From Saccopteryx bilineata (lineage: Eukaryota > Chordata > Mammalia > Chiroptera > Emballonuridae), in assembly GCF_036850765.1 (NCBI RefSeq), contig NC_089494.1:234130779-234194778 (forward strand): a stretch of 64,000 bases of DNA, read 5' to 3'. Position numbers and translations under genes: made by a program. Below, one piece after another: positions 37,115 through 46,978 of this stretch (position 1 is the stretch's first letter; every line of letters begins with the position of its first letter). The notes beneath the pieces were generated by a model. That model worked only from the letters and a program-made list of their open reading frames with translations. It was not told where the DNA came from and did not search any database.

Positions 37115-37817
37115 TGTAAAGCCAGTTGCCAGGGCCACTATCACAGCCGCCTGGCCAGTGCAGGTTTGCATTTGATTCAGACAGTCGGTAAAGAAACAAT
37201 GGAGCCAAAAACTGATGGGCTGTCATCTTTAATTCCAGCTTGCACCTGGCAGGCAAGTAAAAACACACACTGGGCTCCAAAACCCACTCACATTCACTGC
37301 TCACAAAGCTACTGATTTATCCGAGCTCTCCAGAATCAAAGGTTTCTAGCTCACCAGACTTATTCACCTCTGTTCCCCATCTCCTTCCTTCTCTCTACAC
37401 AAACTCTGCACTAACTGGCCTCTCACTCAACACTCCGCCATCTTGGCTGCTTCTCCTGGCCACATGGCCTCTTTCTGCGCTCCTCTCTGCTCTCTCCTCT
37501 AATGATAATCTCAGGAACCAAGAGCCCAAACTCCTGTTCTGCCCCCACTTTATAGTGTAGCTTCACAATCTTTAATCCAATATACAAAATAGGGAAGTCT
37601 CCAATACAAAGTCACTTATCTAGGACATGATGGGATTGTACCACCCCACATCAAAAAGGGTGGGAAAGGCTTAATCCCAAAACCAAGCCCAGGCTACAAC
37701 AATCCTGCCTGCCTACAGCCTGCCCCCAACACACAGTAATATCACCTGGGTGACGGCCTCCACATGGGCAGCGCCATCTTTAACAAAGTAAGCATAATAC
37801 ATTTTATCCGCCCAACA
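37115..37817 (-). repeat. Solo LTR of a second ERV family, inside pol
   Basis: It begins TGTTGGGCGG at 37817 (minus) and ends GGCTTTACA at 37115, with canonical TG...CA ends, 703 bp. It is the same family as the plus-strand copy at 47594-48325. The two align over their whole length except for a roughly 30-bp stretch missing here after 'caggtgatatta'. No matching target duplication flanks it (tatact versus ttgctc), and the interrupted pol lacks sequence. This points to recombination or deletion after insertion. The frames inside it are not genes. Confidence 0.85.
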
Positions 37818-38600
37818 AGTATACACTTGAATTTGTACCTTTTGGGGGTTTACCATTCTTCCTTCTATAAGATGGCCTATATAAGGAAAGGAGGTGGCCT
37901 TCTGAACCTTTTGAAGAGCCACCTCAGGTCTACCTTAGAAAGGGAACTTTGTAAATCAGCAAAAAATTTGTGTAAAATTGTCTGCCACTGATGACTAATT
38001 AAAATATCATTCATATGGTGATGTTATATGCCTGAAGGTATTTGATTTGTAGTGCACTATGAATTGCTGACATAGAGTCGGGCTATTAGCCTTGCCTTGA
38101 GGTAAAACTTTCCACTGATACCTTTTCACGGTGCCTGGAAATTAGTAGGTGGAATACTAAAAGCAAATCTCTTGCAATCATCTTGGTGAAGGGAGATAGT
38201 GTAAAAGCAATCTTTTAGATCTAGAACTAATAGATAAAACGACCAGGGGATAGCAGTAGGTGAGGGAAGCCCAGGTTGAAGGGTTTCCATGATTTCTATA
38301 GATTTATTCATTTCCCTTAAATCTTATAGCAGTCTCCATTTACCTGATGTTTTCTTAATAACGAAAACTGGGGTATTCCAAGGACTAAGAGTTAGCTATA
38401 TGTGCCCTGCTTGAAGTTGTCCCTGCACCAATAATTGAGCAGCTGCTAACTTATCCGCTGTTGAGGGCCATTGGTCAACCCAAATGGTAGACTCAGAGAG
38501 CCAAGCAATTTTGGCTGCAGTCTTCTGGGTTGGAGATGAGACCAAGGCCCCTACAGAAAAGGCTGAGCCAGAAAGTATCCAATGCTGTGTTGCCCCCCTG
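37818..38600 (-). pseudogene. pol: Retroviral reverse transcriptase, N-terminal part, inactivated
   Basis: The reverse transcriptase fingers and palm are recognisable. 'QPGLPSPTAIP' and 'LDLKDCFYTI' (first catalytic Asp) lie in 38126-38311. The later 'YIGHLIEGR' and 'VNPQKVQIQ' lie in 37818-37922. The central catalytic box reads H-M-N-D at 38006-38017 where the family has Y-M-D-D, so the tyrosine and the first aspartate are both changed. Several frameshifts separate the segments. The gene is cut off at 37818 by the inserted solo LTR. The thumb and most of the connection region, roughly a hundred codons by comparison with the family, are not found on either side. Confidence 0.87.
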
Positions 38601-38892
38601 GTGGAATGGGGAGAAGAGGCTGTTGATTTTTCCCTAGTTTCTTATTGGGGACAAATCCCTGATTTAACATTTGAGTAGTAACTACTGAATTTGGGCTCAT
38701 TAGAAGTAGTCCCATTTCAGACAAAACATCTCTTCCCCAAAGATTAATGGAGAGATAGGACAATACATAGGGTTTTAAGGACTTTGTACATTTCCAATTC
38801 CTTGTAAATCTGAGGGCACTTGTATGAGCTGGCCAAGAAGAAGGCCAATGGACAGAAGTTATAACAGATACATCAGCCCCTGTATCAATCAT
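38551..38892 (-). pseudogene. pro: Retroviral aspartic protease with G-patch-like tail
   Basis: Protease cuts the gag and pol polyproteins. The active-site triad DTG is intact at 38878-38886 within 'IDTGADVSVI'. The second signature 'LWGRDVL' lies about 50 residues on. The C-terminal part 'MLNQGFVPNKKLGK' resembles the G-patch that betaretroviral proteases carry. The frame runs on into the first residues of the reverse transcriptase ('SIGYFLAQPF') without a stop. This may reflect a lesion at the pro-pol boundary or the alternative frame used there. The N-terminal part of protease is interrupted upstream of 38892. Confidence 0.85.
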
Positions 38893-39059
38893 TCCTTTAA
38901 AAGTTTTCCCATTAATTTTTAGTTCTAGTTCTGGCCTCCCCTGAGTTACTGAGACCAGGATATATATATATATATATGTTCTGGGGATCCAAAGCCCTCA
39001 GCTCCCCTGGGAATGTTAAAAAAGACTTTACCTTCCTTTTTGTATGAAAATAGAATGAG

Positions 39060-39479
39060 TTAGACAATCCTTTTTTCAGGAAGAACCTGAATAATAATAG
39101 CACTAGATTGGGCCATCACATTAGTCTGTCCGGTATAATTTTCATCTATCATCCCAGGGAGTACCTGAAATCTTTTTAAAGTAAGACTGCTTCTTCTTAG
39201 AATCAACCCTACATAACCTTCCGGTAAGGGGCCAAAATTCCCAGTTGGTATAGCCTGAGGAGACAATTCCGGAGTCAAGATTCTGGTGGAGGGACAGAGG
39301 TCCAATCCTGTGCTCCCTGCTGTAGTCCTTGTGAGACTCTGGATGCTAGGCTTTGGTTCTGAACAAGGACCTGAGGAACAATTAAGGACAGAGCCCCTAC
39401 TATATGTTGGGGCTGGGGCTGGCCCCTCTTGGAGTTTCCCTGAATAGGTTGGTGATCGATGGTGGTCTTTGATCGGCAT
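39060..39479 (-). pseudogene. Retroviral dUTPase domain (pro frame)
   Basis: dUTPase hydrolyses dUTP and in betaretroviruses is fused upstream of protease by frameshifting from gag. The segment overlaps the end of gag in a different frame, as expected. Visible family motifs are 'STGLDL' (motif 1), 'GYVGLILRRSS' (motif 2) and 'PGMIDENYTG' (motif 3, with the catalytic Asp and Tyr). The glycine-rich final motif is not readable in frame. A pure TA run at about 38960-38976 lies downstream, between dUTPase and protease. It is probably a later microsatellite expansion. Confidence 0.85.
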
Positions 39480-41069
39480 TCACCAGCCCAGTGTATGCCC
39501 CGAGGACAATGGGGGCAAAGACCACTCTGTCTCTGGGCTTGATTTTACTGTTTGTGGTAGTGGATTTTTTACAATGCTTGGCAAAATATCCAGGCTGTCC
39601 GCAATTAAAACAGAGATTCTTGTTTTTTTCTTTGGAACCTCCTTTGATATTAAAGACTTCCTTCAGAGCGCCTGCTAGGGCCACCCCCTGAGCGTAAGAG
39701 GGCACATTATCAGCACAAAGACAGATAAAATCACTGAGAGTACCTTTATTTTTTATATGGGCAGAGAACTGCTTGACATGTTTTGTTAGCATTATCAAAA
39801 GGCAGTTGTTTAGTTAACAAGGTGTCCACTTCCAGGTCAGATATAAGTCATCCTACTGCTTGAAGTAGACAAGCCAAGAAATCTGAATAAGGTTCCTCAG
39901 GTCCCTGCCTAATCTTACTGTGGTCTCCACTTTTCTCTCCCTTCACTGGGAGACATTTCCATGCCTTAGGCTTAGAGGCACAGATGGTAATTTGCTGATA
40001 AGCTTGCAAATTGTATAAAAGTTGATTATGAACTCTGGAATATTGACTGGTCCCTACTAGCATTTCCATGGAGCTATTTTCTCCATGGGCATAGTTTCTT
40101 TCAGTTTGTTGGACACTTCTTTCCAACAAATCTGATTTCCACAAAAGGAATTCTCTGGGACCTAGGCATGCCGTAACTAGAGTCATCCATTCTGCGGGTG
40201 CTAGAGCATCAGAACTAATAGTGTAATAGTACCCAGAAGGCTCAAGACGAATGGTGCAGTGGGCCCATACACTGCAGTACCCATTTTTAGCTCCTTTAGT
40301 GTCTTAAAATATAAAGCTTCATTCATCCACAATATTTGTCCAGGATAATTTGGATCTGGTCTCTCAAACCCTGGGTACATATGAAAACCAGAGGCATTCT
40401 CCCCTGCCTTGTAGGCTCTCCATAGGCAATTTTATAATGGAGACATTAACGAAGCCTGATGCTAAGGACTGTGGTTCAATTTTTTGTTTTGTTTTGGGAG
40501 GGTCTGAGGGATATCCCTCACAGTCGTATAAAAAAACTATGTCTAAATTCTCCAGGAGCAAAGGAATTCTCCTCCCGTTCTTCTCAAACTTCCTCCACCT
40601 CTTGTTCTAACTCGGGTCTATGCTGGGGCAGGGAGAGTGTTTCCTCCTCTTCTTCCTCTACTCTAGCTGTAGGGGCAGGAGGAGGCACAGAAAGGGGAGG
40701 GTGAAGTACAAAGACCTTCGTAACCTCTCACTGTTTCTTTCAAATGGTCAGCTAACATGCCTAATGGCAATCTCTTTTCTTCTCAGGTAGGATCAAGACA
40801 TTCTCTAATTAAATTCTACAAGGAGAAGGCCATAAATGGAATCCTATCTGGGCCTTCTGCATATAATTGGCCTTCAATTGCTTACCAACCCTTTCCCACG
40901 TTTTCTCGTTAGCAGTCCCCTCTGCAGGGAAACAGGGGCAAGTCTTCTGAACAAAATGTAAAACTTCAGCAAGTTGATTTCCATGGATAGTACAGCCACT
41001 GGCTCTTAATATTATTGCCTGAAGCATCTGCACATAAAGATTTCTTTCTTGAGAATCAGAGTTGCTCAT
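39400..41069 (-). pseudogene. gag: Endogenous retroviral gag, broken
   Basis: Gag is the structural polyprotein of the capsid. Its ATG is at 41067-41069 and the first segment (40809-41069, 86 codons) is matrix-like. Position 2 is serine (MSNSD) and not the glycine that is normally myristoylated. An acidic, glutamate-rich linker follows. The capsid segment (39848-40186) ends with a recognisable major homology region ('IRQGPEEPYSDFLACL'). Nucleocapsid follows, with the first zinc knuckle intact ('CFNCGQPGYFAKHC', in 39400-39798). The second knuckle of the same CX2CX4HX4C form is readable only in another frame, near 39474-39515. Stops and frameshifts between the segments make it non-functional. 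Confidence 0.88.
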
Positions 41070-41177
41070 ATTTTACACCAGATGAAAATTTGCTCCTTAC
41101 CTCAACTTGTCTCTGATGATGTGCATCCTCCTCAAGGAGCGTCCTCTCTCCTGAGATGTGGAGTCCCCTGTACTCAG

Positions 41178-41195
41178 GTCCCTGTTTGGGCGCCA
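41178..41195 (-). other. Retroviral primer binding site, tRNA-Lys type
   Basis: The minus strand reads tggcgcccaaacagggac, one base different from the classical lysine-3 primer site. It is complementary to the 3' end of tRNA-Lys, which primes minus-strand DNA synthesis. It follows the LTR after a 2-base spacer. This site fixes the orientation of the provirus and confirms that 41198 is the LTR end. Confidence 0.92.
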
Positions 41196-41197
41196 CT

Positions 41198-41875
41198 TGC
41201 CAAGGCCCCTGTGCGGGGACACGAAGACCCGAGTGGGGGCGACGGAAGATTAAGGAAAACACAAAGACATAGATAGAGTTTGGGCCAGGTGGAACATTGT
41301 GCTCGGATGGAGACACAATAGCCCCAAGCCTGGAAAACCCATCTGCAGGTGTTTTATATGCTTAAACAAAAGGGGATTGTGCTGGGGTGAAAGTAAGAGC
41401 CTCAGATCTAAAACTACATGACACTCTACCTTACAAGCGTATCAGAACATGTTGAGCCTGTGTTGGTACTGTGTGCTTGCCGCCCTGCTTTTGACGTCAA
41501 GACCATGAACAGCCTCCAACTTGTTTTCATGACCCTGCCTGGCCAGGTCACCCTCAGACGAGCTGGACCTTGCCTCTGCTCTCAGCTGCACGTAGGCTGG
41601 ACACATTCAGATGCAGTGGCTCTCTACAAATTACCGTCATTCCCTTTGTACATCTTACCTGTTTACCTTAGATGTGTGATCACTCTGCAGAAGCAGGCTG
41701 GACCTCTACCCAAAATTTGTTTCATATGGCAAAACTTGACCACACCACACACAAACCAAGAGGTTATAAAATGTTGTATTACTTACAAGAGGTTATAAAA
41801 TGTTGTATTACTTACATAATAAGGCTTCCTGAGAGCAATTAAGTGTGGGCTTCCCAAGCTGGTACAAAAATGGCA
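41198..41875 (-). repeat. 5' LTR of the class II provirus
   Basis: The limits rest on a perfect 5-bp inverted repeat: the minus-strand sequence begins TGCCA (at 41875) and ends TGGCA (at 41198). The end lies two bases from the primer binding site, which gives 678 bp. A TATA box (catataaaac, minus) at 41351-41360 is the likely promoter. A 29-bp direct repeat at 41758-41815 lies upstream of it in U3. The sequence next to the start, tcagag (41876-41881), would be the target duplication, but its partner is lost with the 3' end. Confidence 0.8.
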
Positions 41876-42529
41876 TCAGAGAGCAAAGAAAGGAGACCGG
41901 CTTGGATTTTATTTGTTTTAATCAAAATGAAGATCTGAGACCAGGATGAGGATTCCGTGGTTTGAATTACCGCTAGAGCCAAAAGAGAAAGTGCCAAACT
42001 TTCTTATCAGCTTCCCCAAATGTGGAGCACAAAGGAGACTTAAGGCTAAAGAGCTGTCATCAGCCAAAACAAGAAAAACTGGGGTAAACTCCTTTTTGCA
42101 TGCTTAAATACATAAACATCTCATTTGCACAATTGTCTTAGCCTTTCAATTAATCTCCCTCCCTCTAATCTTGCAGTCTGCCAATCCATCTGTCACCACC
42201 ATGCTAGGCTTGCACACATGCAAGTCTGATGATGCCATGACCTTGCTCAGGATTCTTCAGTGGTTCTGCATCCTTACGCAGGAATTCTCAAATTAGGGAA
42301 CAGAATCTCCAGGACAGAGGAATACTCAAAGTGGTTCACTGCAAAACAAAATATTTTTGAGAACTACTGTTTTTTTATTGAAGAGCACGTGAATTTTGTC
42401 TTCTACTACAAATAGTCTTACGACCCATAAAAATAGCAAATTTAAAATACATACCAATTTTAAATGAACTAAAAATTTATACTGTAGTACCCTTCCATCT
42501 TTCTGGAGAGGTTAGTACATTGATCCTAA
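41876..42529. other. Sequence upstream of the provirus 5' LTR
   Basis: Host flank. No gene or clear repeat is recognised. A short pyrimidine-rich patch lies at 42150-42180. Confidence 0.4.
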
Positions 42530-42722
42530 CAGGGGTCCCCAAACTTTTTACACAGAGTGCCAGTTCACTGTCCCTTGGACCGTTGGAGGGCCGCCACATA
42601 CAGTGCTCCTCTCACTGACCACCAATGAAGGAGGTGCCCCTTCCGGAAGTGCAGCGGGGTGATGGATAAATGGCCTCAGGGGGCCGCATGCCGGCCCGTG
42701 GGCCATAGTTTGGGGACGCCTG
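42530..42722. mobile_element. Non-autonomous hAT, short variant
   Basis: Its ends match the element at 2173 (start caggggtccccaaactttt, end gtttggggacgcctg), as does the inner part ('tgaccaccaatgaaggaggtgccccttccgg'). At 193 bp it lacks the AT-rich middle of the longer copy. No clean 8-bp duplication can be read, so the flanks have diverged. Confidence 0.87.
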
Positions 42723-42923
42723 ATTTTAGTACCTCATCAGGCATACCCTTTGGCCATGTATTCTTTAGTTTGATGTCCCAGTAGAGCCCAAGCTCTAGCT
42801 GATCAGATCAGGTGTCCCTGATTCAACTTTCCTGTGCAGTGGGACATTCCTGCTGCTTATCAGCAGGCCTGGCAGCCTCTTTGAGACTACTTTTGAGGCA
42901 GCTATGAGGATTCTACTTATCAG

Positions 42924-43505
42924 TGCCGACACTAACTGCCACCAGAGGAAAAACAGGAGACTGACACACACGTTAGTTGCAAGAATTATATAGGCAGATT
43001 ATTACTGACAAATTCTTTTGGCGTGCCCGGGTACAGCTTAAGGGGGCCCCGTCAGCATGCTCCTCTCGGCTGTCACTGCTCAGAGCTCAGAGCAATGTGG
43101 AGACAGTCCACGTTCACGCTGGAATCTGGGCGACTACTGTAGCAGAGAGGCCCCTCAGCTTTAGTGCCTTTTTTGGCCAACGTCTTCTAACATGTGTCAA
43201 TTTACAGGATTATTATTTCAACCTACCTTCTAACAGGTGTCAATTTAGAGGATTATTACTTCAAACCACCTTTTTGGGAGTTCCTCGCAGAAAGCCCTTT
43301 TTATGTTAATTTATTGAAATGTTATATCAAGCCACTTTTAAAATGTTCTTAGGGAAGCTTCTTGTTTATGTTAATTTATGGAGTTATGAGATTAAGCCAC
43401 TTCTTATTTATGTATAATTTTATACACACGCTAACTGGGCCCTGCTCGAAAGTCAGTCTGTTTATTATGTTTGTATATACTATATTATTTCCTATTCAGG
43501 TGGCA
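42924..43505 (-). repeat. LTR-like repeat with internal tandem repeat
   Basis: Candidate ends tgccg (42924) and tggca (43505) form an imperfect TGCC...GGCA inverted pair. A TATA-like 'cctatataattc' (minus, near 42990) and a GC-richer part with a G/C block at 43015-43060 resemble a promoter/R region. A 43-bp direct repeat occupies 43184-43226 and 43227-43269. No partner LTR or target duplication was found, and the assignment is tentative. Confidence 0.4.
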
Positions 43506-43939
43506 TAATTTTATTTAATTTCTTTAAATATTCTATTTTAATTACTTTTATATATCTTTCTATATTTAATTATTATAATAGTATATTATTACAACATTTG
43601 AGAAGCATTATCTTATACAAATAGAACACAGAAGCTTCCGCTTAGCATAGTCCTTCACTGGTTAACCCCTATCCACCCTCAGGCTTACTGCTTCTCCACA
43701 TTCAGGTGCTATTACCGTGTTCTGCCGCTGTATGTATGCAGTAAACACTCCACACTGCTTCACTCCTCCATGGCTTCTCCTGGTGCTTTCCTTTCCAAAG
43801 TCTTCTGTTTCTACCCATGACTAGACACACTCCTTTTTCTGGGCCTCGCACACTCTATTCTTCATAATAAGGATTTTAGTCCCTCTCTGAAGTGTTTCCC
43901 TAGCTTTTCTCTGAACATTTTTCATAACTACATTGTGGC
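43506..43939. other. AT-rich then mixed unique sequence
   Basis: No gene is seen. Confidence 0.4.
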
Positions 43940-44085
43940 AAGGGTCCTTTCGGTTTGTAATTTTTGCATATCTCCCCTTTAAAGTTTTAATGGACAGGGT
44001 CAATATCTTTTTGAATACCTAGGCTGGCGCAAAGCCTGCTGCATTGTGGGTACTCAGTACACTTTTGGTGAGTAAATGAAAGTAT
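43940..44085 (+). repeat. Probable L2 3' end
   Basis: The pattern 'ttaatggacagggtcaatatc ... ggctggcgcaaagcctgc...gtgggtactcagtacacttttggtgagtaaatg' follows the L2 3' end at low identity. Confidence 0.5.
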
Positions 44086-44626
44086 ATTTTTGAAGGGACA
44101 TTGGTGATGATAACTGTTGCCGCTTTCCTCTAAAGTGTTGTGAAAGAAGCATCTCTAGTGATATAATATGGTCAAAAGTTTCAGTTTATCTTACATGCGG
44201 GGTCAAGTTGAAGTAAATTTAAAGTTAAATTTAAGTAAAGTTAAAATTAGAGGGTAAGTTCATTTTAAAGGCTATTATGAGAATGGCCTAAAGAGAAAAA
44301 AAGAAAAAAAAATAACAAACAACAGAACAAGAAAAAGGAAGTAAAATGAAGATGAAACCTTGAATAAAAAGAGAAGTGTGAGCCAAAAAAAAAATAAAAA
44401 ATAAAAATTGAGAACTCCCAAGAGTGAAGAGCAGGGCGAAGGAATGTATATAATCCCTCAAGGCTGGGGGTAAGGGAGAAGAAACACGATCTACACAAAT
44501 CATAAGGGAACAAACTGGGGCAGAAGAGAGGTGGAAAAAAGTAATGGGAAGGAAGCCCATGAAAGTATAATTATATTTGCTGATAAGGAGGCAGTGGGCT
44601 TCAGGCGGGCAGTGAGATTAGTTGAA

Positions 44627-44657
<31 letters not shown>

Positions 44658-46124
44658 ATTGGAATATGTAAGTAAAAGATGAACATTTTATTACCAACTA
44701 TAAGATATACAAGTTGCTCAATCCTTATCCAAGCTGATTAGTGCAAAATGTCCCCATCCTCAAAACTTTGGAATTGTAGAACTCCAAATGTTTTTCTCTA
44801 AGCCTTTTCACTCACTGAATGATAATAAAAAAGATAAGAAAAATAAAAATAGAAGAATCACAATAATAATATAGCATTTGTAAGTTATAGACAACAAATT
44901 CAACTGTGTTAGAAATATATTATTCTATGATATTAAGTAATTCTTGTCTAGAGCCCCATAATACTTAGTTGCAAGAAGACAGTCTTAATTTATTTGAGAT
45001 CTCTTTTCCAAATTAAGTCTGATTAAAAATCGAATGAGAGTGCCAAGGAATAAGGAAAAAAAAGAAGAATCTAGACTTCAGTAATCAGTCCCACATTGAC
45101 CTCTAATGTATCCTCCATTTTGCACATATGTTAGTTCTCAGTCTGGCAGTTCTCCGGACCCTCTGTTCTCAGATGTACGGCTCTCTGCTCTCATCTGTCC
45201 TTCCTAAACATCACAATAACTTATTTCTAGATTCAGAGGGAATCCTTCTTTCTTAAAATTATGAATTTAAATATAGTGCCTCTGCCCAAATCCTTCTCTT
45301 CTCTATGGAAAGAAAGGTTTAAAAAAAGCCAAGAGAATGAATAACTTTTATTTTTAGTACTTTAAGACAATAGCATTGTGGTAGATAGGAAGGAGTCAGT
45401 AAACCATAAAGGAGAGAAAGATTATCATCTCCTAAGTGTTATCCTGACATAGTAGTTATAGTTTGCTGTATGCTTACATCATTCCAGGCAGATAGCATCA
45501 CTTCATGCTGGTTAGTGTGTTGGGTACTATTGTTCATATAGGGAATCTCTTGCATTGAAGAAGAGAAAATTCTCAGGAGTGTTTACTAGAGATAATGAGT
45601 TAAATTCCTTGACTTTGCAAACAAGTGTACAGAGGTCAGTGACACACTGGGGACAGGCAGAGAGAGCAAGGAAAAAGAGGCAGAAGATTTGCAGTATTGT
45701 AGCAAGTTTAGTGCATAGTTGATATTTGACAAAATAAAGCTTAGGGTTCAGCAAAGATTGAATTGAAATGAACCATGCTTAGTGGTTCTTAGCATCAGGG
45801 CTCTCTCCTAATACAAATAACATTATAGTGGGAAAAGTCATATGTGAATTACAGCAATAGTAACTAGCAACAGAGTAATTTACAAAAAGATGTTTTTTAG
45901 ATAGTTACAACTTTGGAGAGAACCAAAGAAGAATTTTTTTTTGGAGAATTATGTGCATCCAACAAATAAAAATATCAGGAAGGAAATCATTTGAAATACA
46001 TATTTAGAAATTAGTTTGGATCTGTGTACCAGGAAACTTCTTCTATTTTAGAAACCTATTTTGTCTGCTGATGGCCCTTTTTATAGTTTATGTAAATAAC
46101 CTAATACATCCTAGGTCCATAAGT
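44086..46124. other. Unique sequence with simple repeats
   Basis: No gene is seen. It contains A-rich patches at 44290-44410 and a TG microsatellite at 44632-44658. Frames rich in F/L on the minus strand come from the A-rich DNA. Confidence 0.5.
44632..44658. repeat. (TG)n microsatellite
   Basis: An uninterrupted GT run of about 13 units. Confidence 0.97.
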
Positions 46125-46141
46125 CTTCAACTGTCTTTTCT

Positions 46142-46186
46142 TTTTCTTTTTTTTTTTTCTTTATTCATTTTAGAGAGGAGAGAGAA

Positions 46187-46226
<40 letters not shown>

Positions 46227-46367
46227 GAGAGACAGAGAGAGAAGGTGGGGAGGAGCTGGAAGCATCAACTCCCATATGTGCCTTGACCAGGCAAGCCCAG
46301 GGTTTCAAACCGGCGACGTCATCATTTCCAGGTCGACGCTTTATCCACTGCGCCACCACAGGTCAGG
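46142..46367 (-). mobile_element. tRNA-derived SINE, type B short form
   Basis: On the minus strand it starts gcctgacctgtggtggcgca and shows good promoter boxes ('gtggcgcagtggataaagcg', 'ggtttgaaaccctgg'). It continues 'gtcaaggcacatatgggag', 'ttgatgcttccagctcc', a CT-rich run and a T/A tail. The target duplication is 17 bp and perfect (cttcaactgtcttttct) at 46125-46141 and 46368-46384. That makes it one of the younger insertions. The GA run at 46186-46220 is its pyrimidine part seen from the plus strand. Confidence 0.94.
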
Positions 46368-46978
46368 CTTCAACTGTCTTTTCTGATGTTATTATCACAT
46401 GAAAGAAAGTTCTTATGGGCAAAGATTGCTGGCTTAACACTTGACAGGCAGCAGAGTATGTCACCCCAAAATATGCTACTTTCATATAAGGATTATTTTA
46501 ATCTAAAGTCACTTGAAAAATAGCAGGTGAAAGGCTCTCTGACCTCTAATTTTTCTTCCTGAAAGCAGGAGATAAAATCCCCATATGGACTATGTCCCCC
46601 TAATACCAGAAAAAAAAGAAATAATCTAATCACCAAAACAGTGAGTCTCACAAGTGTTAGAAATGTCTATCATCAAAAAGACAAAAGACTACAATGTTGT
46701 TGAAGATCTGGAGAAAAACGAATCTTTGCACAGTGTTAGTGGGAATATAAATTGGTACAGCCACTATAAAAAATAGTATGGCAGAAAAATACAAAAGAAA
46801 AAAAATAGTATGGAGATTCCTCAAAACACTGAAAATAGAACTACATTATGATCCAGGCGAATTCCATTCTGCATACATACATATTCAAAGGAAATGAAAA
46901 CAATCTCAAATAGATATCTGCACTCCCATGCTCATTGTAGCATTATTTACAACAGCCAAGATATGGAAACAAGATAAG

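Larger units (their letters stand above)
35000..41875 (-). mobile_element. Betaretrovirus-like (class II) endogenous provirus, 3'-truncated
   Basis: Read on the minus strand from 41875 the order is 5' LTR, primer binding site, gag, dUTPase/protease, reverse transcriptase, RNase H, integrase and the start of env. The class is supported by a dUTPase upstream of protease, a G-patch-like tail on protease, env leader overlap with integrase, a lysine-tRNA-type primer site, and an env surface start of the JSRV/HERV-K type. Every gene carries lesions. The sequence stops about 110 codons into mature env, so the rest of env and the 3' LTR are gone. A solo LTR of another family sits inside pol at 37115-37817. 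The left limit near 35000 is approximate. Confidence 0.9.

Noticed and set aside
36999..37304. 101-codon minus-strand frame with a sister at 48160-48354
   Set aside because: The shared part is the end of the solo LTR. The similarity reflects the repeat and is not a gene family. Only its last 38 or so codons are retroviral pol.
42522..42730. 8-bp duplication around the short hAT (gatcctaa versus attttagt)
   Set aside because: Too many mismatches. The element is accepted on its ends, but the duplication is not claimed.
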